A stretch of DNA of 64,000 nucleotides from Ruminococcus sp. (GTDB lineage Bacteria > Bacillota > Clostridia > Oscillospirales > Ruminococcaceae), in assembly GCA_017472145.1 (NCBI GenBank), contig JAFUQX010000009.1:1-64000 (forward strand). Direction: 5' to 3'. This document shows, piece by piece, positions 17,789-27,337 of the stretch (its first letter is position 1; every line of letters starts with the position of its first letter). The position numbers and the translations under genes were made by a program. Below the pieces are notes generated by a model. That model did no database searches and was not told the DNA's origin. It saw nothing but the letters and a program-made list of their open reading frames with translations.

Positions 17789-17817
17789 ATTTTACCATAT
17801 TCACCCGAAAAAGTCAA
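17789..17817 (-). promoter_or_regulatory. Promoter of 17128-17742
   Basis: TTGACT (17812-17817), 17 bases, TAAAAT (17789-17794), minus strand. The bases after the -35 box (TTTTTCGGGTG) are nearly the same as in the promoter at 28294. Confidence 0.65.
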
Positions 17818-17836
17818 TCTACAGAAAGGTGGTGTT

Positions 17837-17870
17837 CCATATTCTTCGCCCTGATCCTCGAAAAATGATC
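17837..17870 (+). repeat. Dispersed repeat, copy 1
   Basis: 29 of 34 bases match 30102-30135 (shared core TTCTTCGCCCT and ATCCTCG). Both copies are intergenic. A hairpin GGACTGT/ACAGTCC follows at 17945-17963. Nothing else was found in 17818-18031. Confidence 0.5.
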
Positions 17871-18031
17871 CGGCGACCGTATAGACGACTCACAGTCCAA
17901 AGGCCATACAGACAGACAAAAATGCACTTAAAACGTGAGAAAAAGGACTGTGTGGTACAGTCCCTTGTTTCTATCTATTGTAATAGAAAGAAGAAGCGGC
18001 TCCTTTTTTTCTATTACACTCCAACTACACC

Positions 18032-18062
18032 AAAAAAGTCCAGCACCAGGCTGGACTTTTTT
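18032..18062 (-). terminator. Terminator of the phd-doc pair
   Basis: AGTCCAGC and GCTGGACT flank a 5-base loop, with A6 on one side and T6 on the other, so it can work in both directions. On the minus strand it follows the doc stop by about 40 bases. Confidence 0.85.
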
Positions 18063-18100
18063 GTCAAGCTGATCCTTGCTCTTTCTGAGCGAGGATCTCT

Positions 18101-18478
18101 TCATATCACGTGTTGCTGCAGCCAACTGAGCAAATACTTTTCATCGCAACGGCCCGACGCAATTCCAAGAATCAGATCAATTAGTTCATGATCCTCATAC
18201 TTCAATTCAACACAGTTCAATACCATGAAAACGAGCATGACATGCGTTCCGATCCTTTTGTTTCCATCTACAAACGGATGATTTTTTATAAGACCATATC
18301 CAAGACGAGCCGACTTCTCCAGAAGCGAGGGATATAACTCCATACCACCAAAAGACTGGAACGCTGCATTCAGTGCAGAATCAAGCAAGCCCTCATCACG
18401 AATTTCAGATGAGCCGCCGGTTTCTGCGATCAAAATCTCATGCAGTTTTAGCACTTGTGCTTTTGATAATACTTTCAT
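18101..18478 (-). CDS. doc: Doc-type toxin (Fic fold)
   Basis: 125-aa Fic/Doc protein with the active-site loop HPFVDGNKR at 67-75. In Doc the same loop (here with Lys74 where Fic AMPylators usually carry Gly) phosphorylates elongation factor Tu and stops translation. Its ATG overlaps the antitoxin stop by four bases (ATGA), giving coupled synthesis. The length fits the family. Toxin identity is secure from motif and gene order; phosphorylation as the activity follows from the known Doc family. Confidence 0.92.
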   Translation of the reverse strand: MKVLSKAQVLKLHEILIAETGGSSEIRDEGLLDSALNAAFQSFGGMELYPSLLEKSARLGYGLIKNHPFVDGNKRIGTHVMLVFMVLNCVELKYEDHELIDLILGIASGRCDEKYLLSWLQQHVI

Positions 18479-18663
18479 TTGGCAAGCTCCTCATACACGG
18501 CCCGGTTACACTTCATCAGCCTTTCAGAAACGCTGAGAACATCTTCATCGGATGCAGCCTGCATTTCATCTGCGGGATCGTACTGGTCGGCCAGCTGCGC
18601 AGCTTCAGAAAAATTCTGGTTTGCTTCTGTTACAGAAACGATTGAATTTGTATCTGCGTTCAT
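18475..18663 (-). CDS. phd: Phd-like antitoxin
   Basis: 62-aa antitoxin for the Doc toxin behind it. Residues 7-18 (SIVSVTEANQNF) are the DNA-binding start of the Phd/YefM fold, though the whole protein is shorter than usual and its acidic C-terminus should cover the toxin. The ATG at 18661-18663 has GGGAGGT upstream; six more codons are open before it but lack a site. The promoter carries a palindrome suited to self-repression. Confidence 0.85.
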   Translation of the reverse strand: MNADTNSIVSVTEANQNFSEAAQLADQYDPADEMQAASDEDVLSVSERLMKCNRAVYEELAK

Positions 18664-18685
18664 ACAAGCACCTCCCTGCAATTTT

Positions 18686-18714
18686 ATTATACATCAATTA
18701 TCGGATAAAGTCAA
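18686..18714 (-). promoter_or_regulatory. phd-doc promoter with palindromic operator
   Basis: TTGACT (18709-18714), 17 bases, TATAAT (18686-18691), minus strand. The perfect palindrome TTATC-G-GATAA (18698-18708) fills the spacer, where Phd-Doc complexes would block polymerase. Confidence 0.75.
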
Positions 18715-18905
18715 CCGAAAATTGATTTTAAAAGTCGGTGCTGGTCGAAGCAGCGATACCCCAGTCTGTATCAAACCTCAAAATCTGATAGAATGATCGT
18801 TTGTTCTTCATCCCTTTTTCCGCTCTGTGCGGCCCCGGATGTACCAAAGAGTATCATTGCTGCATCCGGGAGCATGATGCAGTTGTAAACCACCGTCTAG
18901 CTCTG

Positions 18906-21900
18906 TCAAATCAATGTCCGTCTGGAGAGCAGTGCTTCCCATGTGGGATTCAGTCCTGCACCGTTCTGTGCATAATAGGTCAAGATCAATGTTGCGTCCT
19001 GAATCGTGATGATTCCGTCCGCATCAACATCAGCCAGCGGGAAGATAATCTCGTGTTCTTCCTGTGTTTCACCGAAAATCGGATCAAGACTTGCACCATA
19101 CTTTGCATAATAGCTCAGAACCTCAGTTGCGTCAGAAATATCTACATCACCATCCATGTCAACGTCACCAAGAATACCTGTCTGAACAGGCTCTGTTGTG
19201 GTAGTTACAGTAGTTGTTACAGTTGTACTTATGATTGTAGTTGTAGTTTTAGTTGTTATAGTGCTGCTTGTAGTCGTCGTACTTGTTGTGGTCGGAGTGG
19301 TTGTTGTTGTAGTCCTTGTTGTGCTGCTTGTGGTAGCTGTACTTGTTGCGGTCGGCTTTGTGGTTGTGGTAGTCTTTGTTGTGCTGCTTGTGGTAGTTGT
19401 ACTTGTTGTGGTCGGCTTTGTTGTTGTGGTAGTCTTTGCTGTGCTGCTTGTGGTAGTTGTACTTGTTGTGGTCGGTTTTGCTGTAGTAGTCTTTGCTGTA
19501 CTGCTTGTGGTAGTTGTACTTGTTGTGGTCGACTTTGTTGTTGTGGTAGTCTTTGCTGTGCTGCTTGTGGTAGTTGTACTTGTTGTGGTCGGCTTTGTTG
19601 TTGTGGTAGTCTTTGCTGTGCCGCTTGTGGTAGTTGTACTTGTTGTAGTCGGCTTTGTTGTTGCAGTAGTCTTTGTTGTACTGCTCGTGGTAGTCGTGCT
19701 TGTGGTAGTCGGCTTTGTGGTTGTGGTAGTCGTTGTTGTGCTGCTTGTGGTGGTAGCCGTCGTTGTAGTCGTTGTAGTGTCAGTTGTGTTTGAGGCCGAC
19801 ACCAGCTCAAATGATACTGTATGACCGTTGCCAGCGTCATACGTATAGCTTACCTTCTGTGACGGGTCGAGAACTGTCAGCGTATTGCCATTGACCTCTG
19901 CATTTACCCACTCAGAAGCCTTTGTTACATCGAAATCGCCAGGCAGTGATGAAAGATCGAATGTGCCGTCGATGAGGGTGATGTTATAGATGTTATTGAA
20001 GCATTCGCTATATATCTGAGCTGTATTACTCACATCAAGATTTGTAAGCTGGTTAGAGCTGCAGTAGAGAACTTGCAGTGCTGTACAATCACTTATGTCT
20101 AGGCTTGTAAGCTGATTATTGTCGCATATCAGATGGCTCAGTGCCGTACATCCACTTACGTCAAGACTTGTAAGCTGGTTGTTTTGACAGAACAGCTGTT
20201 CCAATGCTGTATAGCCGCTTGCATCAATGCTTATAAGCTGGTTGTTTTCGCAGTCCAGACGTGTCAGTTTTGTATTCTTGCTCACATCAAGGCTTGTAAG
20301 CTGATTGTCTGAACAGTCCAGCTCAGTAAGAGCGGTGAAATGCTCCACGCCTGTCAGATCAGATATGCCCATCTCACAAACATCGATGTAATCCACATCC
20401 TCAATCTCCTCGCTGGTCAGAATACCATCACCATTATCGAATGTTTCACTCACATAGTTGCGGAAGATCTCATCGGGGAAGTTTATCTCGTTGATCTCAA
20501 TGCCAACTGCTTCAGCTGTGGTTGTAGTTGTTTTTACTGTTGTTGTGATCGTTGTGCTTGTTGTAGTGGTCTTTGTTGTGGTAAGCTTGGTTGTAGTTGT
20601 TGTCTTTGTTGTAGTAGGCTTTGTTGTAGTTGTAGTAGTTTTCGTTGTGGCAGGCTTGGTTGTTGTAGTTGTTGTCTTTGTTGTAGTAGGCTTGGTTGTT
20701 GTAGTTGTTGTCTTTGTTGTGGTAGGCTTGGTTGTAGTTGTGGTAGTTTTCGTTGTAGTAGGATTGGTTGTTGTAGTTGTTGTCTTTGTTGTGGTAGGCT
20801 TGGTTGTAGTTGTGGTAGTTTTCGTTGTAGTAGGATTGGTTGTAGTTACAGTAGTCTTAGAAGTAGTAGGTCCTGCGGAAGAGGATGTTGAAACTGTTGT
20901 CGTTGTGGTGGGCTTTGTAGTTGTAGTAGTCTTTGTTGTTGTGCTTGTTGTAGCAGGCTTTGTAGTCGTTGTGGTCTTAGCCGTGCTTGTTGTGGTTGAC
21001 TTTGTAGTTGTTGTAGTGGCAGTAGTCGTGGTAGTAGTTGTTGTAGTGGTAGTAGTTGTCGCCTTTGCCTCAATAACAGCCGTACCCGTTACGATCTCAT
21101 AGTTGATGCTATCATCGGGAGTAAACTGCCATTCCAGCACATTTTCACCCTCAATCAGACCATCCACAAGCTCAGTCAGCCACTGAATAACACCGCTGAT
21201 ATTGCTCTCATATGTCAGCTCCGGCCACTCGTCGCCCTCTGTGTATTCGCCTTCGGGGATTATGGGAGTTACATCAGGTGTTGCTCTGCCGATTGCAAAA
21301 ACGCCTAAATCCAGATCAGCCGCCGCATTGAAATTCTTGCCCTCTGCAATATCAGCATATACGGTATACATCTCCGCATCGACAGGAGCTTCAACCCTAT
21401 TGCCGTCCATGTCATGATACCTTAAAGTAATCTCGCCCATGCCTGTATACGGTTCAGCAAGAACAACAGAAGCCACCTTTGCATTGCCGTTATATGTCGG
21501 ATTTTCAGGAAGTATCAATTCAAGGTGGTATAAATCAATCTCAGCTTTCACGATCCTCCAGACTGCTTTGGCTTCACCTGTGTAGTTTCCTGTGCCTTTT
21601 ATCGTAACAGTGTAATCACCTGCGTCTGTGCCTGTGGTTTCTCCTGAAACAGTGTAATCAGATTCTGTAAGTTTATTTCCACCGAGCGTTACGGTAAATA
21701 ATGGTGCCTCCAGTTCTCTGCCATCATATTCCTGTACACAATCAGGTATGATTTCAACACCCGAAATATCAGCAGGCTTTATCTCAAATGTCCAGCTTTC
21801 GTCTGTGATAAGCTCTGCAACGGCATTGCCACTGGAATCGAAAACCTCCACTCCAACGGTATAGACACCTGCATCATTTGCAGCATCCACATCACCATCT

Positions 21901-24900
21901 TCGTTGAAATAAATCACCGTATAGTCAATAGAGTCTGCGCTTTCGTGGTTAAGCGTCAGTTCAGGATACTTATCATCACCGTATACAAAATCTGATGACG
22001 GTGTGAATGTGAAATCCTCTGCTGAAAGGTCGATCGGTAAGATCTTAAAGGTTGTTGAGGCTGTGCCTGTGAAATTGCCATTACCTATGATGTTCAGGAT
22101 GTAGGTGCCAGCGTGAATGCCTGTGTTGGCCAAAATGTCATAATCGTCAGCTGTCAGAGTGAGCCCATTTACAGTTACGCTTGCGATTTCAATAGTCTGC
22201 TCCTCGCCGTTGCAAACGAGAAGGTCATTTTCCAGAACGATTTCCGCACCTGAAATGTCCATCGGATTGATCGTGAAGCTCCAGTCATCGCCGCTGACTA
22301 AGCCATCAGCCGCCAGATAATTATCGCCTTCTTCTATGATAGCTCCTACATAATATGCACCTGCGTCAGTGGGGATACCATCGATATAGTTACCGCTTGT
22401 ATCACGATATCTGACTGTGATCTCACCCAGGCCGGTAATATCATTATTGGCAGTCACTGCGGCCTCCTTGGGATCTCCGTCATATACGGGATCAGCAGGA
22501 GGCGTAAATGTGAGATCACTTTCCGTCGGAACAGCCTTTTGAATCGTTACTTCTACGCTTTTCTTTTCGGTATCTGTATGATTTGCGTCACCCTTTGCAT
22601 AGTACCATACTGTGTAGGTGCCTGCGTTTGTGCCTGTCGGTAACTCATCGGAATATTCGCCGTTTTCGGAGAGCGCATACATCATAGTGCCGCCGGATAC
22701 AGGGACTCCGGAAACAAGCACCTGTGCCTTGCCGTTGTAAGTATTAGGTGCTATGCCAATACCACCCAAAACAGATACTTTTGCCTTTTCAATATTCCAT
22801 TCAGCCGTCGCCTGACCTGTGAAATTGCCCTGGCCCTCAATTGTCAGGGTGTGGGGGCCGGCGTCAGTTCCGGTGTTTCCGGAAACAATATCATACTCCT
22901 CCGCTGTCAGAGTAAACTTGCCGGCTGTCACGCTTGTGATCTCCTGTGTCTTTTTATTGCCGTCATATACGAAACCGGAATCTTCAAGCGTGATCACCGC
23001 ATCCTTGATATTGAAAGGCTCGATCGTGATGTTAACCTCAAGCTCTGTGGCTGCATATACCTTCTCATTATAAACAGTCTCCGGCAGAGAAAGCTTCACT
23101 TTGTAGCTTCCTGCATCAACAGGAGCAGATTCCAGCGGGTTGCCGTCCGCATCGTACCAAGTGAGGCTCAGCTTATCAGGATCGCTGTTTGTTACAAAGC
23201 TCTCCTCTGTGATCTCAATCGCTTCGCCGTCATAGGTGAAGGTATCAGTAAAGCCCTCCGCCTTGGTGATAGTCGCAGTCTCGATGGTGTTGTAGTATTT
23301 TACATCAGCAGTCTCGTTATAATAAACGATTACGCCGTTCAGAACCGGATACGGGTCATAAACCGTATCATCCTCGCTGGTCCTCAGATTCTGACCCCAG
23401 ATCTCGCCGGAGCAGGTCACTTCGTCGCCCTCTTTTGTTGTGTCAGGGTCGACCGTACAGCCCTGCTGGAGAAGGTATGCCACCTCGCCGGACAGGAACT
23501 GCTCAGTTGTCTTACCGGAAACATTTGTTGAGATGCCGGTATCGTATCCTACAGCATCACCACTATATACATCGCTGTCATAGTAGCTGTTTGCGATGAT
23601 GCCGCAATTATTCAATCCGCACACGCCGCCGACAAGTGAACTTTCATTGTCGCCTACGCGGCCGGCATTGTAGCAGTTTGTAATAGTGCCGAGATTATCT
23701 CCGCATATGCCGCCGATGTTATGGCTGCCGCTTACACGGCCGATATTATAACAGTTTGTGATGGTGCCATAGTAGTTTAATCCACATACACCGCCAATAT
23801 CATTTTTGCCATTGATATAGGAATCCACAATGCCTACATTTCTGAGCACAGCATCTTCGCCTGTCAATCCGAACAGACCAACGGCACTTTGATTCGCATC
23901 ATTGAAATACAATCCGCTGATGGTGTGTCCCTTTCCATTAAATGTGCCCGTGTAATACACTGAACTGCTGCCAATGGGAGTCCATTCACGGAACGTACCC
24001 GTATTGAGTGTGCCGTCCTCATTCAGGACATTCTCATTTACGGTAATATCCGCTGTGAGAACAGCGTCATAGTCGGCATAGCCTATATTATCCGAATTCA
24101 GCTCCACGCCGTTACACAGCTCCATAAACCAGTACAGCTGACCAGCACTACTGATCTCGTAGAAATCGTCTGCGGCGTCTTCCTCGGTGCCGTTGTTGTT
24201 GAGAACGGCCGGCTGATAGCCGTCACATATTGTACAGAAGCCGTTGTCATAATCATGAGTCGGTATCTCGTCATAAACCGAACTGTTGCTGTAGTCCTTC
24301 GCTGTTGAATTACAGTCCGCATAGACATAGTAAACCTTATCGTCACTGAATACCGGGTAATCGTCCGTGCCGAGCTTCTGTCCCCAGATCTCGCCGGAAT
24401 ATACAGTGTTTTTTACAGTACAGCCCTGTGAGAGGAGATATGCAACCTCACCGGACGTGAACTGCTCTGTCGTCTTACCGGAAACATTTGTTGAGGGGAC
24501 GGAACCGCCTCCTACAGCGTTGCCGGTGTATTTATCGCTGTTATAGTAGCAGTTTGTGATGGTACCGTAATTAGTTCCGCACACACCGCCGACAAAACTG
24601 CTGCCGCTTATGCTGCCGGTATTATAGCAGTTTGTGATGATGCCATTGTCATTATATCCGCATACACCGCCGACATTTTCGTTGCTGCCGCTTACACTGC
24701 CGGTGTTATAGCAGTTTGTGATGGTACCAATGGCGTTACATCCACATACACTGCCGACATAATTTGAGCCATAAAAATAAGAATCCACAATACCTACATT
24801 TTTGATCACCGCATCTTCTAATGTCTGTCCGAACAGACCAACAAATTCCTGATTTATATTGTTGAAATACAGTCCGCTGATGGTGTGACCCCGTCCGTCA

Positions 24901-26420
24901 AAGGTGCCTCTGTAGTAGATGTGTTCCTTCTTTGCACCGTTAGTGTCAATACGGTCATAACGATAGCCGATGGGGAACCATTCACGGAATGTGCCTGTAT
25001 TGAGTGTACCGTCCTCTTTCAGGACGTTCTCGTTCACGGTAATATCCGCTGTGAGGACTGCGTCATAGTAAACATGGGCATAGCTGAGATCAGACAAATC
25101 CACCAGCTCCACGCCGTTGCACAGCTCCATAAACCAGTAGAGCTGACCTGCATTGCCGATCTCGTAGTAATCGTCTGCGGCATCCTCCTCTGTGCCGTTG
25201 TTGTTGAGAACGGCCGGCTCATAACCGTCACATATTGTACAGAAGCCGTTGTTATAATCATGAGTCGGTATCTCGTCATAAACCGAGCTGTTGCTGTAAG
25301 TCTTTGCTGTTGAATTACAGTCCGCATAGACATAGTAAACCTTATCGTCACTGAATACGGGATATGCATCAGTGCCGAGCTTCTGACCCCAGATTTCGCC
25401 GGAATCCTGCGAAAGTAGGTATGCAACCTCACCTGTCTGGAACTCAGCGGTGGATTTGCCGTAGGCTGTGACTTCATAGCCACTATAAGAAGCATCGTTC
25501 TTTCCAATTGCCGCTCCGGTATATTTTGTACTGTCATAATAGCAGTTTTTGATGTCCCCGGAAGAATTATATCCACACACTCCGCCTACATAACCGGAAG
25601 AACTAGGTGCTGTCAAGCTGCCGCTGCTGTAGCAGTTGCTGATGGTATCGATGCCGGAAGAATTGTATCCGCACACTCCGCCTACTGAAGCGGAAGAACT
25701 AGTTGCTGTCAAGACACTGCTGTTATAGCAGTTTGTAATGGTGCCTTTATTTTCTCCGCACACTCCGCCCACACGATTATTACCTCTGAAATAAGAATCC
25801 TTCACGCCCACATTCTGAATGGTGGCACCGGAGGTTCTGCCAAAAAGGCCCATGAAGAGCTGTTCAGAGTTGTTCAAATACAAACCACTGATGGTGTGAC
25901 CCTGTCCGTCAAAGGTGCCTTTATAGTAGACATACTCGCTCTTTCCGTCCTCATCACGGCAGTCATAGGTGTAGCCGATGGGAAACCATTCACGCAGACC
26001 GCTGGTATCAGTGATCAACTTACCGTCTGCGTCAAGCACCTGACTATTCACGGTAATATCCGCCGTGAGAACTGCGTCATAGTCGGCAAAGCCCATTCTG
26101 TCGGAGCTCAGCCGTATGCTGTTGCACAGCTCCATAAACCAGTACAGTTGACCTGCGTTGCCAATCTCGTAGTAATCGTCTGTAGCGTCCTCCTCTGTGC
26201 CGTTGTTGTTGAGAGTGGCCGGCTCATAGTGGGTGCTATTCGCCGAGCAGAAGCCGTTTGTGTAGGTGCCTGTACAGCCGTCTGTTCCACAGGCAGCTTC
26301 ATCCGCTGCGAAAACAGGCAGGCTGATCTCGAATGTATCATTCGGGAACTGAAGCAGCATACCGCTGCACATGGCCGCCGCTGCCATAACGGCTGTGAAC
26401 TTTTTGAATTTACTTCTCAT
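18906..26420 (-). CDS. Giant modular dockerin surface protein (2504 aa)
   Basis: Secreted multidomain protein; the ATG at 26418-26420 follows AGGAGGA. Order, in approximate residues: signal peptide (1-42, ending VFA); three similar 330-residue modules (60-1045), each beginning with a Cys-rich AVLNNNGTEED block and carrying GLUG repeats (GGVCG...ITNCYN); about seven Ig-like/MBG-YDG beta domains (1047-1780); a Thr-rich linker with 11-residue repeats (1787-1967); Cys-containing leucine-rich repeats, LTSLDVS-type (1973-2140); a second Thr-rich linker with 20-residue repeats (2210-2407); and a C-terminal dockerin with two ISDAT/IQDAT LTYYAQ-type calcium loops (2412-2503). No enzyme domain is seen, so adhesion or scaffolding on the cell surface or cellulosome is likely. 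It follows the lipoprotein at 26455 by 34 bases, probably in the TetR-led operon. Confidence 0.9.
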   Translation of the reverse strand: MRSKFKKFTAVMAAAAMCSGMLLQFPNDTFEISLPVFAADEAACGTDGCTGTYTNGFCSANSTHYEPATLNNNGTEEDATDDYYEIGNAGQLYWFMELCNSIRLSSDRMGFADYDAVLTADITVNSQVLDADGKLITDTSGLREWFPIGYTYDCRDEDGKSEYVYYKGTFDGQGHTISGLYLNNSEQLFMGLFGRTSGATIQNVGVKDSYFRGNNRVGGVCGENKGTITNCYNSSVLTATSSSASVGGVCGYNSSGIDTISNCYSSGSLTAPSSSGYVGGVCGYNSSGDIKNCYYDSTKYTGAAIGKNDASYSGYEVTAYGKSTAEFQTGEVAYLLSQDSGEIWGQKLGTDAYPVFSDDKVYYVYADCNSTAKTYSNSSVYDEIPTHDYNNGFCTICDGYEPAVLNNNGTEEDAADDYYEIGNAGQLYWFMELCNGVELVDLSDLSYAHVYYDAVLTADITVNENVLKEDGTLNTGTFREWFPIGYRYDRIDTNGAKKEHIYYRGTFDGRGHTISGLYFNNINQEFVGLFGQTLEDAVIKNVGIVDSYFYGSNYVGSVCGCNAIGTITNCYNTGSVSGSNENVGGVCGYNDNGIITNCYNTGSISGSSFVGGVCGTNYGTITNCYYNSDKYTGNAVGGGSVPSTNVSGKTTEQFTSGEVAYLLSQGCTVKNTVYSGEIWGQKLGTDDYPVFSDDKVYYVYADCNSTAKDYSNSSVYDEIPTHDYDNGFCTICDGYQPAVLNNNGTEEDAADDFYEISSAGQLYWFMELCNGVELNSDNIGYADYDAVLTADITVNENVLNEDGTLNTGTFREWTPIGSSSVYYTGTFNGKGHTISGLYFNDANQSAVGLFGLTGEDAVLRNVGIVDSYINGKNDIGGVCGLNYYGTITNCYNIGRVSGSHNIGGICGDNLGTITNCYNAGRVGDNESSLVGGVCGLNNCGIIANSYYDSDVYSGDAVGYDTGISTNVSGKTTEQFLSGEVAYLLQQGCTVDPDTTKEGDEVTCSGEIWGQNLRTSEDDTVYDPYPVLNGVIVYYNETADVKYYNTIETATITKAEGFTDTFTYDGEAIEITEESFVTNSDPDKLSLTWYDADGNPLESAPVDAGSYKVKLSLPETVYNEKVYAATELEVNITIEPFNIKDAVITLEDSGFVYDGNKKTQEITSVTAGKFTLTAEEYDIVSGNTGTDAGPHTLTIEGQGNFTGQATAEWNIEKAKVSVLGGIGIAPNTYNGKAQVLVSGVPVSGGTMMYALSENGEYSDELPTGTNAGTYTVWYYAKGDANHTDTEKKSVEVTIQKAVPTESDLTFTPPADPVYDGDPKEAAVTANNDITGLGEITVRYRDTSGNYIDGIPTDAGAYYVGAIIEEGDNYLAADGLVSGDDWSFTINPMDISGAEIVLENDLLVCNGEEQTIEIASVTVNGLTLTADDYDILANTGIHAGTYILNIIGNGNFTGTASTTFKILPIDLSAEDFTFTPSSDFVYGDDKYPELTLNHESADSIDYTVIYFNEDGDVDAANDAGVYTVGVEVFDSSGNAVAELITDESWTFEIKPADISGVEIIPDCVQEYDGRELEAPLFTVTLGGNKLTESDYTVSGETTGTDAGDYTVTIKGTGNYTGEAKAVWRIVKAEIDLYHLELILPENPTYNGNAKVASVVLAEPYTGMGEITLRYHDMDGNRVEAPVDAEMYTVYADIAEGKNFNAAADLDLGVFAIGRATPDVTPIIPEGEYTEGDEWPELTYESNISGVIQWLTELVDGLIEGENVLEWQFTPDDSINYEIVTGTAVIEAKATTTTTTTTTTTTTATTTTTKSTTTSTAKTTTTTKPATTSTTTKTTTTTKPTTTTTVSTSSSAGPTTSKTTVTTTNPTTTKTTTTTTKPTTTKTTTTTTNPTTTKTTTTTTKPTTTKTTTTTTKPTTTKTTTTTTKPATTKTTTTTTKPTTTKTTTTTKLTTTKTTTTSTTITTTVKTTTTTAEAVGIEINEINFPDEIFRNYVSETFDNGDGILTSEEIEDVDYIDVCEMGISDLTGVEHFTALTELDCSDNQLTSLDVSKNTKLTRLDCENNQLISIDASGYTALEQLFCQNNQLTSLDVSGCTALSHLICDNNQLTSLDISDCTALQVLYCSSNQLTNLDVSNTAQIYSECFNNIYNITLIDGTFDLSSLPGDFDVTKASEWVNAEVNGNTLTVLDPSQKVSYTYDAGNGHTVSFELVSASNTTDTTTTTTTATTTSSTTTTTTTTKPTTTSTTTTSSTTKTTATTKPTTTSTTTTSGTAKTTTTTKPTTTSTTTTSSTAKTTTTTKSTTTSTTTTSSTAKTTTAKPTTTSTTTTSSTAKTTTTTKPTTTSTTTTSSTTKTTTTTKPTATSTATTSSTTRTTTTTTPTTTSTTTTSSTITTKTTTTIISTTVTTTVTTTTEPVQTGILGDVDMDGDVDISDATEVLSYYAKYGASLDPIFGETQEEHEIIFPLADVDADGIITIQDATLILTYYAQNGAGLNPTWEALLSRRTLI
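19250..19730 (-). repeat. 60-bp tandem repeats in the second Thr-rich linker
   Basis: About seven copies of a 60-base unit encoding SSTAKTTTTTKPTTTSTTTT, one copy shortened by a codon or two. The copies differ mostly at single codons. Such an array is prone to length change. Confidence 0.8.
20540..20870 (-). repeat. 33-bp tandem repeats in the first Thr-rich linker
   Basis: About eight to nine copies of a 33-base unit encoding KTTTTTTKPTT or a close variant (NPTT, KPAT), ending in shorter degenerate units. Confidence 0.8.
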
Positions 26421-26454
26421 AGTCTTTCCTCCTTGGCATTGATAATAAATCAGC

Positions 26455-27303
26455 TTACGGAATGTACACTCTTTCAATTGCCGTGATCATACCGTCGTTG
26501 GTATACACAATTGTGTTCGCATTGATAAATCCGATATCATCGGACGCTAATGCAAAAAATTCTTCTGCTGTGTATGTTACAGAAGCATCAGGATCAGAAT
26601 TATCTGTAAACACGAAATTCTCAGCAAGTGTATATGTATTTTCGCCGATTTCATAGTATGATTTCCTGCCATTCATACCTGCTTCAAAGTATACCCCGCC
26701 ATCATCCGTCTTGAGAATGCGTCCGCCGTTTTCAATGCCGCCGTTGATAAGGACTGCACCGCTGTCCGCCATCTCAATCGTATCAATCATGACCTCTTCA
26801 CCAAGGCACCAGATCATATCGCCCTTCTTCAGCGCACTGATGTCGTCTCCGCTGAAAAGCTCATAACGGTAGATCATCACAGTCAGTGAGAATGTTCCGT
26901 CCTCCATCTTTACAAGGTCATCCTTGTCAAAGGACGCTGCAAAGTTTGCGCTGTTGAATTCTTCAGGACTCTGATACCGTCCCAAAGGTCCATTCAGCGG
27001 GAACACCTCGCTTGGCTCTGCCGCAGCGGATTCTTCAGTTTCCGCTTCAGCTGCTTCTGTTGCCTCAGTAGATTCCTCGGTCTCTGCTTCGGTTGTTTCC
27101 GTTTCAGCAGACTTCTCAGTTTCCGTCTCAGTAGATTTCTCGGTCTCTGTTTCGCTTACTTCCGCTTCTGTGAATTTCTCAGTTCCTGCCTGTGTTTCTG
27201 AACTGTTACCGGAAGTGCTCAACGTTTCCTCTGTTGCTGTGCTGCATCCTGTCAGGGACATGGCAAGTAATACTGCTGTAAGAATGATGCGTACTTTTTT
27301 CAT
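26455..27303 (-). CDS. Glu/Thr-rich lipoprotein
   Basis: 282-aa lipoprotein. The frame is open 99 codons upstream, but those overlap the TetR gene; the ATG at 27301-27303 has AAAGGAG and starts a signal peptide with lipobox LTGC. A Thr-Glu-Ala repeat tract (about residues 40-95) acts as a wall-spanning spacer, then a globular domain of about 180 residues that I do not recognise (with YRYELFSGDD and a repeated short-loop pattern). It lies 34 bases after the TetR gene and before the giant protein, which suggests joint control. Confidence 0.8.
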   Translation of the reverse strand: MKKVRIILTAVLLAMSLTGCSTATEETLSTSGNSSETQAGTEKFTEAEVSETETEKSTETETEKSAETETTEAETEESTEATEAAEAETEESAAAEPSEVFPLNGPLGRYQSPEEFNSANFAASFDKDDLVKMEDGTFSLTVMIYRYELFSGDDISALKKGDMIWCLGEEVMIDTIEMADSGAVLINGGIENGGRILKTDDGGVYFEAGMNGRKSYYEIGENTYTLAENFVFTDNSDPDASVTYTAEEFFALASDDIGFINANTIVYTNDGMITAIERVYIP

Positions 27304-27337
27304 AATTTTTACTCCTTTTGATAAAATGCCCTTTACT

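Noticed and set aside
18801..19824. Long plus-strand Cys- or Val-rich frames opposite the giant gene
   Set aside because: They mirror the Thr codon repeats of the real minus-strand gene and lack starts with ribosome sites.
20340..21102. Plus-strand repetitive frames
   Set aside because: Same reason: antisense of the 33-bp Thr repeats.
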